Shown: piece after piece, positions 52,971-62,888 of the stretch | How positions within the stretch are numbered: the first letter of the stretch is position 1 | Layout: each line of letters opens with the position of its first letter | DNA from: Kribbella rubisoli | Lineage (GTDB): Bacteria > Actinomycetota > Actinomycetes > Propionibacteriales > Kribbellaceae | Length of the DNA stretch: 64,000 nucleotides | NCBI RefSeq assembly: GCF_004217145.1 | Contig: NZ_SHKR01000013.1 | Location: 928,344 to 992,343, forward strand | Direction of reading: 5' to 3' | Program-made: the position numbers and the translations under genes | Notes under the pieces: generated by a model | Databases searched by the model: none | What the model was told of the DNA's origin: nothing | What the model saw: only the letters and a program-made list of their open reading frames with translations

Positions 52971-54656
52971 ATGCGTCTACGTCTCCTCGGGCTCTCCCTG
53001 TGTGCCCTCGGCCTGCTCGGCCTGTCGACTGTCCCGGCGGGCGCGGCCGTATCCAGCGCTGCCGCCGACCCGGTGGTGACCAACTACGACAGCCAGGTCC
53101 GGGTCGAGCGTGACGGCCTGCTCCGGGTTGCGGAGACCTGGAAGCTCAGCAACGTGAACGGGACCTTCACCCGGTTCATCGTCACCCGGGATCACCTGCC
53201 CGACGACATCGACCACGTGCAGGAGATCGGCGACCTGCAGGTCAAGGCCGGTGGCCAGGACAAGAAGGCGGACGTCAAGACCGACGGCGACGTCACGTCG
53301 ATCGCGGTCCCCGACATCGACAGCGGTACGACTGAGCTCGACTTCTCGTACACGGTCAAGGGCGCGGTGGCGACGGTCCTGGACGGCACCGAGGTGCGGT
53401 TCGCGCCGCTGACCGGGATCAGCATCCCGATCCAGCAGGCGAACGTGGTCTACAGCGTCCCTGAGGTTTCGCACGTCTCCTGTTTCGCGGGCCCGATCGA
53501 CAGCAACATCCCGTGCACGCTGGCGCAGATCGGCGAGACGTCCGGTCCGACCTTCCAGCAGGCCAACCTGCCGCCGGGTAACACGGTCCGGATGGCGGTC
53601 GGCTTCCCGAAGGGCCAGATCGCGGCCAACTCGATCGTCGAGTACCGCCACACCTTCAAGCGTGCTTTCTCCACCGACGCGGCCCAGTTGATTACCGCGC
53701 TGGCCGTGCTGCTGCTCGGTGCGATCGCGCTGTTCGCCCTGTACCGCCTACGCGGCCGTGACCAGGTCGACCCGCGTCGCGTCGTACCGGCGTCACTGTT
53801 CAGCCTCGGGACCGATGCCCGGATCAACTTCTCGCCGCCGTCGGACCTGCGGCCCGGCGAGGTGGGCACGCTGATCGACGAGCGGATCGATCCTGTCGAC
53901 GTGACCGCGACGATCATCGATCTGGCCGTCCGCGGGCACATCACGATCATCGAGCAGGAGCACAGCACGGAGTACTCGCGTCCGGACTGGGAGCTGCGCC
54001 GGGTCTCGAACGCTCCGTCGGAAGAGCTGCAGCGCTACGAGAACGTGCTGATCCGCGCGATCTTCGGCGACGCCGACTCGGTGCTGGTCTCCGAGCTCGG
54101 CCGTCAGGTCCGCGCGAACCTCGAGCAGGTGCAGGACGCGCTGTACGACGGCGTGGTCAAGCGCGGCTGGTTCAGCGAGCGCCCGGACCGGACTCGGTCG
54201 CTCTGGGCAACGATCGGCATCGCCACCACTGTGATCGGCGTCGTCGCGACCGTCCTGCTGGCACTGCTGTCGACCTGGGGTCTGCTCGGTATCGCGATCA
54301 CCCTGGTCGGCATCGGACTGCTCGTCGTCGGGCGCTACATGCCGGCCAAGGCTCCGGCTGCCGGCCGCGTCCTCGGCCAGGTCGCTGCGATCCGCGGCGA
54401 GCTGCTGGAGATGGACGTCAGCGAACTGCCGACCGACCAGCACGCCGAGCTCTGCTCACGCGCCCTGCCGTACGCCGTCGTACTGGGCGGCTCGGAGCGC
54501 TGGATCGACGCACTGGTTGCCACCGACACCACCCCGGACCAAGAGGACGAGGGCTTCACCTGGTACCGCGGTCCGCGCGGCTGGCACCTGCAGTACCTGC
54601 CGGACTCGCTCCGCAACCTCACCACGAACCTGACGGGCGCACTGTTCGCCCGTTAG
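52971..54656 (+). CDS. DUF2207 membrane protein 2
   Basis: 561 aa, about the same architecture as DUF2207 protein 1: signal peptide (1-26), beta-rich external domain, one membrane helix near 240-260, cytoplasmic region (IIDLAVRGHITIIEQEH) and two further helices near 400-450. TACGGT (52954-52959) lies 11 nt upstream. It faces metallopeptidase 4. A 17-bp terminator hairpin follows. The repeated pairing with a metallopeptidase suggests a functional unit, e.g. envelope proteolysis; inference. Confidence 0.85.
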   Translation: MRLRLLGLSLCALGLLGLSTVPAGAAVSSAAADPVVTNYDSQVRVERDGLLRVAETWKLSNVNGTFTRFIVTRDHLPDDIDHVQEIGDLQVKAGGQDKKADVKTDGDVTSIAVPDIDSGTTELDFSYTVKGAVATVLDGTEVRFAPLTGISIPIQQANVVYSVPEVSHVSCFAGPIDSNIPCTLAQIGETSGPTFQQANLPPGNTVRMAVGFPKGQIAANSIVEYRHTFKRAFSTDAAQLITALAVLLLGAIALFALYRLRGRDQVDPRRVVPASLFSLGTDARINFSPPSDLRPGEVGTLIDERIDPVDVTATIIDLAVRGHITIIEQEHSTEYSRPDWELRRVSNAPSEELQRYENVLIRAIFGDADSVLVSELGRQVRANLEQVQDALYDGVVKRGWFSERPDRTRSLWATIGIATTVIGVVATVLLALLSTWGLLGIAITLVGIGLLVVGRYMPAKAPAAGRVLGQVAAIRGELLEMDVSELPTDQHAELCSRALPYAVVLGGSERWIDALVATDTTPDQEDEGFTWYRGPRGWHLQYLPDSLRNLTTNLTGALFAR

Positions 54657-54675
54657 GCCCTACAGGAACATAAGA

Positions 54676-54714
54676 ACAGAGCCCGCCACGCCGCCCCGGC
54701 GTGGCGGGCTCTGT
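54676..54714. terminator. Bidirectional terminator
   Basis: Perfect 17-bp stem (54676-54692 with 54698-54714), GCCCC loop, between the convergent DUF2207 and C39 genes. Confidence 0.9.
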
Positions 54715-54729
54715 CGTTCTGGGGGTCGC

Positions 54730-56022
54730 CTACCAGTTGTGCTGCGGCCCCGATATCACCGGAAGCGGCACACCCTCCGGATGGATGACGTAGACCAACC
54801 CACCCGAGTGCGGCACCCAGGCGTTCTCGAAGGCGGCCCGGTCGTACGTCGTCCGCACCTGGTCGTCGCTCGCGATCAGATGCGAGGCAGGGTCGTTCAC
54901 CACGACGTTGCCGGCGGCATCGAATCCGACGATCACCATCAGGTGCCCGTTGGTCCCGTACCCGGCACCGGGCAGATCGCCCTTCTTGAACGACAGCGAG
55001 GCCACCAGCGGGATCCCCGCCTTGATGAACTGTTCCGCCTCGGTCAGCGACCGCAGCCGGGTGATGAACCCGTCCACGCCGCGACTCCCGGCGTACGCCG
55101 TGTTGAACGGCCAGTTGCCGGCACCGTCGTAGGAGTAGTCGAAGACGGACCGGGCCGAGTTGTCTACCTGCGGATCCGGATCGGACGGATCGACCCAGGC
55201 GGTCTCGGCCGCGGTCGGACCGGCGCCCCAGTAGTCCAGCACCATCGCGGTCGACGTCGCCGAGCACCAGGCCTCACCGCCGCCGTCCCACTGCGGATAG
55301 TGGCCGATGTGCGTCTCCTGTGAGTACGTCGGTACGTCGAGCACCATGCCCTCCGCGCCGCCGAGGGGGCTCACGGCAACGGTCTTGTCCGACGGCAGCC
55401 GGGATGCCATCGCTCCGACGGAGCGGACCACGGGCGACTGCGTCGTACCGCTGAGCCGGTACAGCGTGACCTTGAGCTGCCAGCGGTCCAGCCATTTGCC
55501 GGACGCGGCCTGGAAGGTGTCGACGGCAACGGATCCGTTCGCGTCGCCCTGGCTGGGCACCGAGGTGCGGTGGATGTCGCCGGCCGCGGTGTCGTCGCCA
55601 CCTGACCAGCGGCCCAGCACGTACCACTTGGTGGCGGCGCCGAGGTTCGTCGTACCGGCCATCGACACTTCGACCCAGGTCCCGGGCGGGGTGGTCGCGT
55701 TCCAGGAGGCGACCAGTTCGGTCAGCCCGAAGCCGGTGCTGACGTGCGGCGAGATCCAGCTGGTCTGGTCGTAGTTCTTGGCGGTGCCGTCGCCGAACGG
55801 ATCGACGTACGACGTGGTGCCGGTCGACGTGCCGAAGGTGAGGGCGCCGTCGGTGACGGTGGTGCCGAACCGGTCGCCGGCCAGGAAGTCGGTGGTCGAC
55901 GTCCAGGTGCGGTAGGCGATCTCCCGGGCCGGGGCGACCTTGACGGCTTCGCTCGGCAGAGCGCCGGCGCTGAGCACAACCGCCCCGACGATCAGGGCGG
56001 TGACGGAACGGGCGCTGGTCAT
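54730..56022 (-). CDS. Secreted C39-like cysteine peptidase
   Basis: 430 aa. Signal peptide (1-27), a beta-rich N-terminal domain (30-215) and a Peptidase_C39_2-type domain with C253 (GEAWCSATSTAMVLDYWG), H360 (TNGHLMVIVGF) and D377 (VVNDPASH). Extracellular; substrate unknown, in free-standing form not linked to an ABC exporter. GGGAGG precedes the ATG. Confidence 0.88.
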   Translation of the reverse strand: MTSARSVTALIVGAVVLSAGALPSEAVKVAPAREIAYRTWTSTTDFLAGDRFGTTVTDGALTFGTSTGTTSYVDPFGDGTAKNYDQTSWISPHVSTGFGLTELVASWNATTPPGTWVEVSMAGTTNLGAATKWYVLGRWSGGDDTAAGDIHRTSVPSQGDANGSVAVDTFQAASGKWLDRWQLKVTLYRLSGTTQSPVVRSVGAMASRLPSDKTVAVSPLGGAEGMVLDVPTYSQETHIGHYPQWDGGGEAWCSATSTAMVLDYWGAGPTAAETAWVDPSDPDPQVDNSARSVFDYSYDGAGNWPFNTAYAGSRGVDGFITRLRSLTEAEQFIKAGIPLVASLSFKKGDLPGAGYGTNGHLMVIVGFDAAGNVVVNDPASHLIASDDQVRTTYDRAAFENAWVPHSGGLVYVIHPEGVPLPVISGPQHNW

Positions 56023-56202
56023 GGGGCCTCCCGGCCTGGACTGAGGAGCGGAGGGAGCGAAGCGACCGGAGCGACGAGGGAAGGACGGGAGTCACAGCCC
56101 CATGACCCGCCGCGACGGAGTCGTGGCATCAGCACAGTCATATTCCGACGGTAGACCTGGACGGCACTCGCTGCCATGTGACAGCGCGCCGCGGCCAAAA
56201 AC

Positions 56203-56760
56203 TTACGAACGCTTGTCCCATTCGTCCTTGAGCATGGCGAAGACCAGTTCGTCGGTCCATTCGCCCTTGAGGTATTCGTTCTGCACGAAATGCGCCTCCT
56301 GGCGCAGGCCGAGGCGCTTCAGCAGGTTCGCCGAGGCGTCGTTGCGGGCGTCCAGGCGGGCGATGATCCGGTGCATGCCGAACTCGTCGAACCCGACGCG
56401 GAGCAGTTCGGCCGCCGCCTCGGTGGCGTACCCGTGACCGGCCGACTCCGGGTGGAAGACGTACCCGAGCTCGCCGGTGTGGTGCTCGACGCTGTACACG
56501 AACAGCGTGACCTCACCGAGGTGCCGGCCGGTGTCCCGGAGGATGACCGCGGCGGTGAGCGCTTGGCCGTCGCGGTCCATCGCAACGTCGGCCATCCGGC
56601 CGGCGAGTGCCTCCTTGACCTGCTCGGGCGTCCGTACGTCGTGCAGCAGGTAGCGGGCGACGTCCGGGTCCGACTGCAGTTTCAGCAGGTCGTCGTAGTC
56701 GGTCTCGGTGTAGCGGCGCAGTGTCAGGCGGTCAGTCTCGATCGGCAGCGGGTTGCTCAC
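56203..56760 (-). CDS. GNAT acetyltransferase (RimJ/RimL type)
   Basis: 185 aa, GTG 56760, 6 nt after TAGTCT (56767-56772 on this strand): leaderless. RLTLRRYTETDYDDL near the N-terminus and the acetyl-CoA motif region (GYATEAAAELLRVGFDEFG, then RIIARLDARNDASANLLKRL) define the Acetyltransf_3 family, which acetylates ribosomal or small-molecule amines. Substrate unknown. Confidence 0.87.
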   Translation of the reverse strand: MSNPLPIETDRLTLRRYTETDYDDLLKLQSDPDVARYLLHDVRTPEQVKEALAGRMADVAMDRDGQALTAAVILRDTGRHLGEVTLFVYSVEHHTGELGYVFHPESAGHGYATEAAAELLRVGFDEFGMHRIIARLDARNDASANLLKRLGLRQEAHFVQNEYLKGEWTDELVFAMLKDEWDKRS

Positions 56761-56794
56761 CGGTCGAGACTATGCGACCACCGCAACAGCTTTA

Positions 56795-57640
56795 CTAGCC
56801 GTTCGCGAGCGCCTGCAACCGGGACATGTCGCCGTTGAAGCGGTCCTGGTCGATCGGCGTCGAGCTGTACTGCCAGATGGTGTGGAAGGGCCAGCCGCCG
56901 GGCAGCGTCCCCGGCGAGGAGGCGTACTTCGCCACCCACAGCGGGTTGGTGGAGTTGAATGCGGTGCTGTTACCGGTGCAGCGGGTCCACCAGTCCAGGT
57001 TGGTGTAGATCGGCACGTCCCGGCCGGTGCGGGCCTTGTAGGTGTTCGCGAAGTCCCGGATCCAGGCGACCATGGAGGCCGCGCTCAGTCCGTAGCAGGT
57101 GGCGCCGTACGGGTTGTACTCGATGTCGAGTGCACCCGGCAGCGTCTTCCCGTCCTTGGACCAGCCGCCGCCGTGGGCCAGGAAGTACGTGGCCTGGTTG
57201 GCACCGCTGGAGTCGTTCGGAGTGGCGAAGTGGTACGCGCCGCGGATCATGCCGACGTTGTAGGAACCGTTGTACTGCTGGGCGAAGTACGGGTTCGTGT
57301 AGTAGTTGCCTTCGGTCGCCTTCGTGTAGGCGAAACGCTTGCCTGCGTTCCATTGCGCGGTCCAGTCGACATTGCCCTGGTGGCTGGACACGTCGATTCC
57401 TTCGACAGTTGCGTCGGGCGCCATGACCGCGGGAGCCGCGGTGCTGGTCATGGTGTTGTTCTGCACCCAGCCCATGTAGGCGTCGCCGGCTTTCTCGATG
57501 CCGTGCTGACGCGCCCGGGCGGTGGGCTGATGCGACGACGTGCTGCCATCGCTGTCGATGGTGCTTGCTTGGGCGGAGCCGATCGAGGCCATCAACAGGC
57601 CAAGAGTCACGGCGGCACCCGTGAAAAGGGCGGACTTCAC
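56795..57640 (-). CDS. Secreted GH25 lysozyme
   Basis: 281 aa, GTG 57640 with GGAGGAAACC upstream. Signal peptide (1-25), a short linker, then a GH25 muramidase domain: GIDVSSHQGNVDW (acid near 83), YTKATEG, ALDIEY (catalytic pair) and WQYSSTPIDQDRFNGD. It cleaves peptidoglycan glycan strands. Secreted, like the C39 peptidase upstream. Confidence 0.9.
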   Translation of the reverse strand: MKSALFTGAAVTLGLLMASIGSAQASTIDSDGSTSSHQPTARARQHGIEKAGDAYMGWVQNNTMTSTAAPAVMAPDATVEGIDVSSHQGNVDWTAQWNAGKRFAYTKATEGNYYTNPYFAQQYNGSYNVGMIRGAYHFATPNDSSGANQATYFLAHGGGWSKDGKTLPGALDIEYNPYGATCYGLSAASMVAWIRDFANTYKARTGRDVPIYTNLDWWTRCTGNSTAFNSTNPLWVAKYASSPGTLPGGWPFHTIWQYSSTPIDQDRFNGDMSRLQALANG

Positions 57641-57773
57641 GGTTTCCTCCAGAGCGATGAGGGGCGGACAGAGCGCTCGGAACTCATTCTTACCCGGCTC
57701 CGGAAAGAATCAACCTTTGAAGCTGTGGTGCAGGTGATTATTTACCTACGTAACCTCCCGTTACCCTTGACCG

Positions 57774-59201
<1,428 letters not shown>

Positions 59202-59202
59202 A

Positions 59203-60168
59203 GTGCCAGGCAGTAGTCAGCGCAAGGGCGCCATCCGGAAGAAGCCGCGAGGCAACGCGACGGCGGGCTCCGGTGGGCGGGTTCGCCGCGGTCTCGAGGG
59301 CAAGGGCCCGACGCCGAAGGCGGTGGACCGGGTCAAGCACCCCGCGCACAAGCGGGCGAAGGCGGCCGAGCGCGCCAAGGAGCGGGAGCGCGCGCCCCGG
59401 CGCCAGCCGCGCAAGGACGGCGACGCGACCGTCGAGTGGGTGTACGGGCGCAACCCGGTCGTCGAGGCGCTGCGGGCCGGCGTACCGGCGGCTGCTCTGC
59501 ACGTTGCCGAGGGCACGGAGCGCGACGCACGCCTGCGCGAGGCGCTGCTGGTCGCGGTCGAGACCGGTGTCTCGGTGCTCGAGGTGCCGCGGACGGAGCT
59601 CGACCGGGTCACCTCGGGCGGTTCGCACCAGGGCGTCGCCCTGCAGATCCCGCCGTACGAGTATGCGCACCCCGACGACCTGGTGACCCGGGCGCACGAC
59701 TTGGGCCAGGTGCCGCTGATCGTCGCGCTCGACGGTGTGACGGACCCGCGCAACCTCGGCGCGATCACCCGTTCGGCGGCCGCGTTCGGCGCCCACGGTG
59801 TCGTCGTACCGGAGCGTCGTACGGCGTCGATGTCCGCATCGGCCTGGAAGACCTCCGCCGGCGCCGCGGCCCGCATCCCCGTCGCCCGGGCCGGCAACCT
59901 CAACCGGGCCCTCAAGTCCTACAAGGACGCCGGCCTGCTGATCATCGGCCTGGACATGGACGGCGCCGTCGAGCTCCCGGAGTTCGAGGCTGCCACCGAG
60001 CCCGTGGTCCTGGTCATCGGCTCCGAAGGCAAGGGCCTGGCCCGCCTGGTCCGCGAGAACTGCGACCTCATCGTCTCGATCCCGATGACCAGCGCCACCG
60101 AGTCACTGAACGCCGGTATCGCCGCCGGCGTCACCCTGTACGAGATCTCCCGCCGCCGCGCGGGCTGA
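59203..60168 (+). CDS. rlmB: 23S rRNA 2'-O-methyltransferase (TrmH/RlmB type)
   Basis: 321 aa from GTG 59203, GAAGGAAG upstream. A basic N-terminal extension (1-75) precedes the substrate-binding domain (VYGRNPVVEALRAG) and the knotted SPOUT domain: LDGVTDPRNLGAITRSAAAF, VIGSEGKGLARLVRENCD, IPMTSATESLNAGIAAGV. It methylates 23S rRNA G2251-type nucleotides. cysS-rlmB is a conserved actinobacterial pair. Confidence 0.93.
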   Translation: MPGSSQRKGAIRKKPRGNATAGSGGRVRRGLEGKGPTPKAVDRVKHPAHKRAKAAERAKERERAPRRQPRKDGDATVEWVYGRNPVVEALRAGVPAAALHVAEGTERDARLREALLVAVETGVSVLEVPRTELDRVTSGGSHQGVALQIPPYEYAHPDDLVTRAHDLGQVPLIVALDGVTDPRNLGAITRSAAAFGAHGVVVPERRTASMSASAWKTSAGAAARIPVARAGNLNRALKSYKDAGLLIIGLDMDGAVELPEFEAATEPVVLVIGSEGKGLARLVRENCDLIVSIPMTSATESLNAGIAAGVTLYEISRRRAG

Positions 60169-60173
60169 ACATA

Positions 60174-60208
60174 AGTGTGGGGCCGGGAGAGCTTCCCGGC
60201 CCCACACT
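60174..60208. terminator. Terminator of cysS-rlmB
   Basis: 15-bp stem (60174-60188 with 60194-60208), GAGCT loop, right after the rlmB stop and before the convergent protease gene end. Confidence 0.88.
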
Positions 60209-60218
60209 CATGTCTGGA

Positions 60219-61103
60219 TCAGTAGACGCTCACGCCGTAGCGGGACAGCGCTTCGGTGACCGGCTGGAAGTAGGTCGTGCCGCCGGAGGAGCAGTTGCCG
60301 GAGCCGCCGGAGGTGAGACCGAGGGCTACCGAGCCGGCGAACAGCGCGCCGCCGGAGTCGCCGCCCTCTGCGCAGACGTTGGTGCGGATCAGGCCGGTGA
60401 CGGTGCCCTCGGCGTAGTTCACCGTGGCGTTCGTGGCCTGGACCGTGCCGCTGTGCACACCGGTGGTGCTACCGCTGCGCTTGACCGCCTGGCCGACGGA
60501 TGCGTTGCCGGCGGACGTGATGTCCTGCGAGGTGCCGTTGTACAGATCCACCGTGCCGGGGTGGTTCGTGTACGACGTGCTGTACTTGACGATCGCGTAG
60601 TCGTTACCCGGGAAGCTCGATCCGTACGTCGTCCCGAGCAGGGTGGTCTTGCTGGAGTTCGAGTACCAGCTCGACGCGATGTTGCCGCAGTGACCCGCGG
60701 TCAGGAAGTAGTACGTGCTGCCGCTGCGCACGTTGAAGCCGAGCGAGCAGCGGTACTGCCCGCCGTAGATGGCGTCGCCGCCGGCGATGTACTTCGTCAG
60801 CTTGCCGGACATCTTCTCCAGCGTGACCCGGCTGCCGAACTGCTTGGTCACACCGGTCAGCTTCGACAGCTTCGCGCCGGTGACCGTGTCGTCGTACGAC
60901 ACGATGATCCGGCCGTTCGGGTCGGTCTGCCACGCCGTACCCGGGATCGTCGCGTCCTTGCTCAACGTCGACGTGATCGCGGATGCGGACAGGGTGGCGG
61001 GGTTGACCGGCGCGGCCGAGGCCTGCGACGCCAGAAGTCCGGCGGCAGCAAGCCCGGCCACGGCCAGGACAGCGGTGGTACGGCGGAATGGGGACATGTT
61101 CAC
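60219..61103 (-). CDS. Secreted streptogrisin-like serine protease 1
   Basis: 294 aa, GTG 61103, with GAGGAGG 9 nt upstream. Signal peptide (1-30), a propeptide, then a mature S1E chymotrypsin-like domain with H138 (TAGHCG), D168 (NDYAIV) and S250 (GDSGGA). Extracellular protease. Tandem with a paralogue at 61229. Confidence 0.92.
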   Translation of the reverse strand: MNMSPFRRTTAVLAVAGLAAAGLLASQASAAPVNPATLSASAITSTLSKDATIPGTAWQTDPNGRIIVSYDDTVTGAKLSKLTGVTKQFGSRVTLEKMSGKLTKYIAGGDAIYGGQYRCSLGFNVRSGSTYYFLTAGHCGNIASSWYSNSSKTTLLGTTYGSSFPGNDYAIVKYSTSYTNHPGTVDLYNGTSQDITSAGNASVGQAVKRSGSTTGVHSGTVQATNATVNYAEGTVTGLIRTNVCAEGGDSGGALFAGSVALGLTSGGSGNCSSGGTTYFQPVTEALSRYGVSVY

Positions 61104-61228
61104 GGTTTCAGCCTCCTCACGATGAGGACGCCTTCGGGGCGGGGCGTCCTTGACTTCAACCGTGTCCAGTCCTACCCCGTATCTCCCTGAGTATTCAAGA
61201 GGTGGCGGAGAGTAGGGGAAACCCGCAC

Positions 61229-62107
61229 TCAGTAGATGGAGACGCCGTACACGTTGAGGGCCTCGACCACCGGCTGGAAGTAAGTCACCCCACCCGTCTT
61301 GCAGTCACCGGAACCACCCGACGTCAGGCCGAACGCCCACTGCCGGTAGAACAGCGGACCGCCGGAGTCGCCCGGCTCGGCGCACACGCTGGTGCGGATC
61401 AGGCCGGCTACGCGTCCGTCGCCGTAGTTCACGGTCGCGTTCAGTCCGGTCACCCGGCCGCTGTGCAGGCCGCTGGTGGCGCCGGAGCGGTACACCAGCT
61501 GGTTGAGGCCCGGGTTCATCGCGGTGGTGATGTCCTGCGAGTGCCCGTTGTACAGGTACACGCTGCCGCCCGGGGGCTTCATCTTGATGTCGGTGCGGTA
61601 GACGACCAGGGAGTAGTCGTTCCACGGGTAGCTGGCGTTGACCACTGCGCCCGTGTACACAGCGTGGTTCTGGTCCTGGTACCAGCGGGCCGCGGCGACA
61701 CCGCAGTGACCGGCAGTGAGGAAGTAGTACTTGCCGCGCCGCTGAACGTTGAAGCCGACGGAGCATTTGTACTCGCCGCCGAACGTCGCCATACCGCCGC
61801 TGATGTACTTCTGCAGCTTGCCGGGCAGCTTCTCCATCGTGATGTTCGAGGCGAGCTGCTTGGTCAGTCCGGTCAGCTTGGTCAGCTTGGTGCCGGTGAC
61901 CGTGGAGTCGTACGACACCACGACGGTGCCGTCCGGCTTGGTCATCCACGCCGTACCAGGGGTGTTGATCTGGTCGTTCAGCGTCTCGGTGATTGCTTTG
62001 GCGGACAGTCGTGGCGGCTTCACCGGGTCCGCCTTGGCCGGTACGGCGGCGGCCAAGGCGAGCGCGGCGGCCGCCATCACGGCCGCAGTACGTCGCAGGG
62101 TTTTCAT
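61229..62107 (-). CDS. Secreted streptogrisin-like serine protease 2
   Basis: 292 aa from the second ATG (62107), 9 nt after GGAAGG; an ATG two codons earlier (62113) is only 3 nt from that site. Signal peptide (1-26), pro region, catalytic H134 (TAGHCGV), D164 (NDYSLV) and S248 (GDSGGP). Paralogue of the 60219 gene. The upstream in-frame extension to 62206 is not credible. Confidence 0.9.
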   Translation of the reverse strand: MKTLRRTAAVMAAAALALAAAVPAKADPVKPPRLSAKAITETLNDQINTPGTAWMTKPDGTVVVSYDSTVTGTKLTKLTGLTKQLASNITMEKLPGKLQKYISGGMATFGGEYKCSVGFNVQRRGKYYFLTAGHCGVAAARWYQDQNHAVYTGAVVNASYPWNDYSLVVYRTDIKMKPPGGSVYLYNGHSQDITTAMNPGLNQLVYRSGATSGLHSGRVTGLNATVNYGDGRVAGLIRTSVCAEPGDSGGPLFYRQWAFGLTSGGSGDCKTGGVTYFQPVVEALNVYGVSIY

Positions 62108-62216
62108 AGTCATCAGCCTTCCGGGGCGTACGGCTCTGATGCGCAAGATGGCAGCAAGAGGACGATCCCCAACCTTAGAGGTGCAAGGGTGCGCCTCCCG
62201 AGGCACACCCAGTGGT

Positions 62217-62801
62217 TCAGTCCAGGCGCAGGGAGTGCAGGACGAACGAGGCGAGTTCGCGGTACGCCTCGGCGTCGTTGAGGCCGGTACGCCGGGCGAT
62301 GTCGCCGCGCTGGATGGCCTGCATGGTGTGCGCGATCATCTCGGCCGCGAACGCGATGTCGACCTGCCGGAACATCTTGTTGTTGATCCCGTCCTCGATC
62401 AACGCCCGGACCCGCTCGGCCGCGATCCGGGTGTTCCGCTCGTACACCGATCGGGCCGGCGCGAACGTCGCCACGTCGTCCAGGAAGGTCCGGCTGGCCG
62501 GCCGCAGCGCATCCGCGACAGCGTTCAGGTACGCCGCGATCCGGCGGTCGTGCCGGGTCTGCCGCGCGACCGCGGACTCCACCTGCGCAGTGGCATTCTT
62601 GAAGTAGTGCTTGACCACCTCGACGGCGAGCTGCTCCTTGCTCGGCGCCAGCGCGTAGAGGGTCGTCTTGCTGCAGCGCAGCTCGGCGGCCAGGTCGTCC
62701 AGGGTGAAGCGGCTGAACCCCTGCTCGAGGAACAGGGACAGGAGCCGGTCGAGGAGCTCGGACTGTCGGCGGGTCCGCCGCCCCGGAACGACTGTTGTCA
62801 T
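62217..62801 (-). CDS. TetR family repressor
   Basis: 194 aa. HTH at 17-62 (LLDRLLSLFLEQGFSRFTLD, LRCSKTTLYALAPSKEQL). Divergent from the acyl-CoA dehydrogenase gene; a TetR repressor next to fatty-acid or acyl-CoA genes typically responds to an acyl-CoA, an inference. TATGCT at 62810-62815 on this strand is a -10 candidate 8 nt before the ATG, and the operator sits immediately upstream. Confidence 0.9.
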   Translation of the reverse strand: MTTVVPGRRTRRQSELLDRLLSLFLEQGFSRFTLDDLAAELRCSKTTLYALAPSKEQLAVEVVKHYFKNATAQVESAVARQTRHDRRIAAYLNAVADALRPASRTFLDDVATFAPARSVYERNTRIAAERVRALIEDGINNKMFRQVDIAFAAEMIAHTMQAIQRGDIARRTGLNDAEAYRELASFVLHSLRLD

Positions 62802-62815
62802 ATTGAGACAGCATA

Positions 62816-62849
62816 GAACGATACGGAACTATGTGCTTCAGTATCGTTC
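62816..62849. promoter_or_regulatory. TetR operator in the divergent promoter
   Basis: GAACGATAC (62816-62824) and GTATCGTTC (62841-62849) are perfect 9-bp inverted arms with a 16-nt spacer; a degenerate further half-site GTATCATTT follows at 62853. They cover both divergent promoters. Confidence 0.75.
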
Positions 62850-62888
62850 CTAGTATCATTTTGGCAGCTGTTGAAGAGGGGGTTCCTG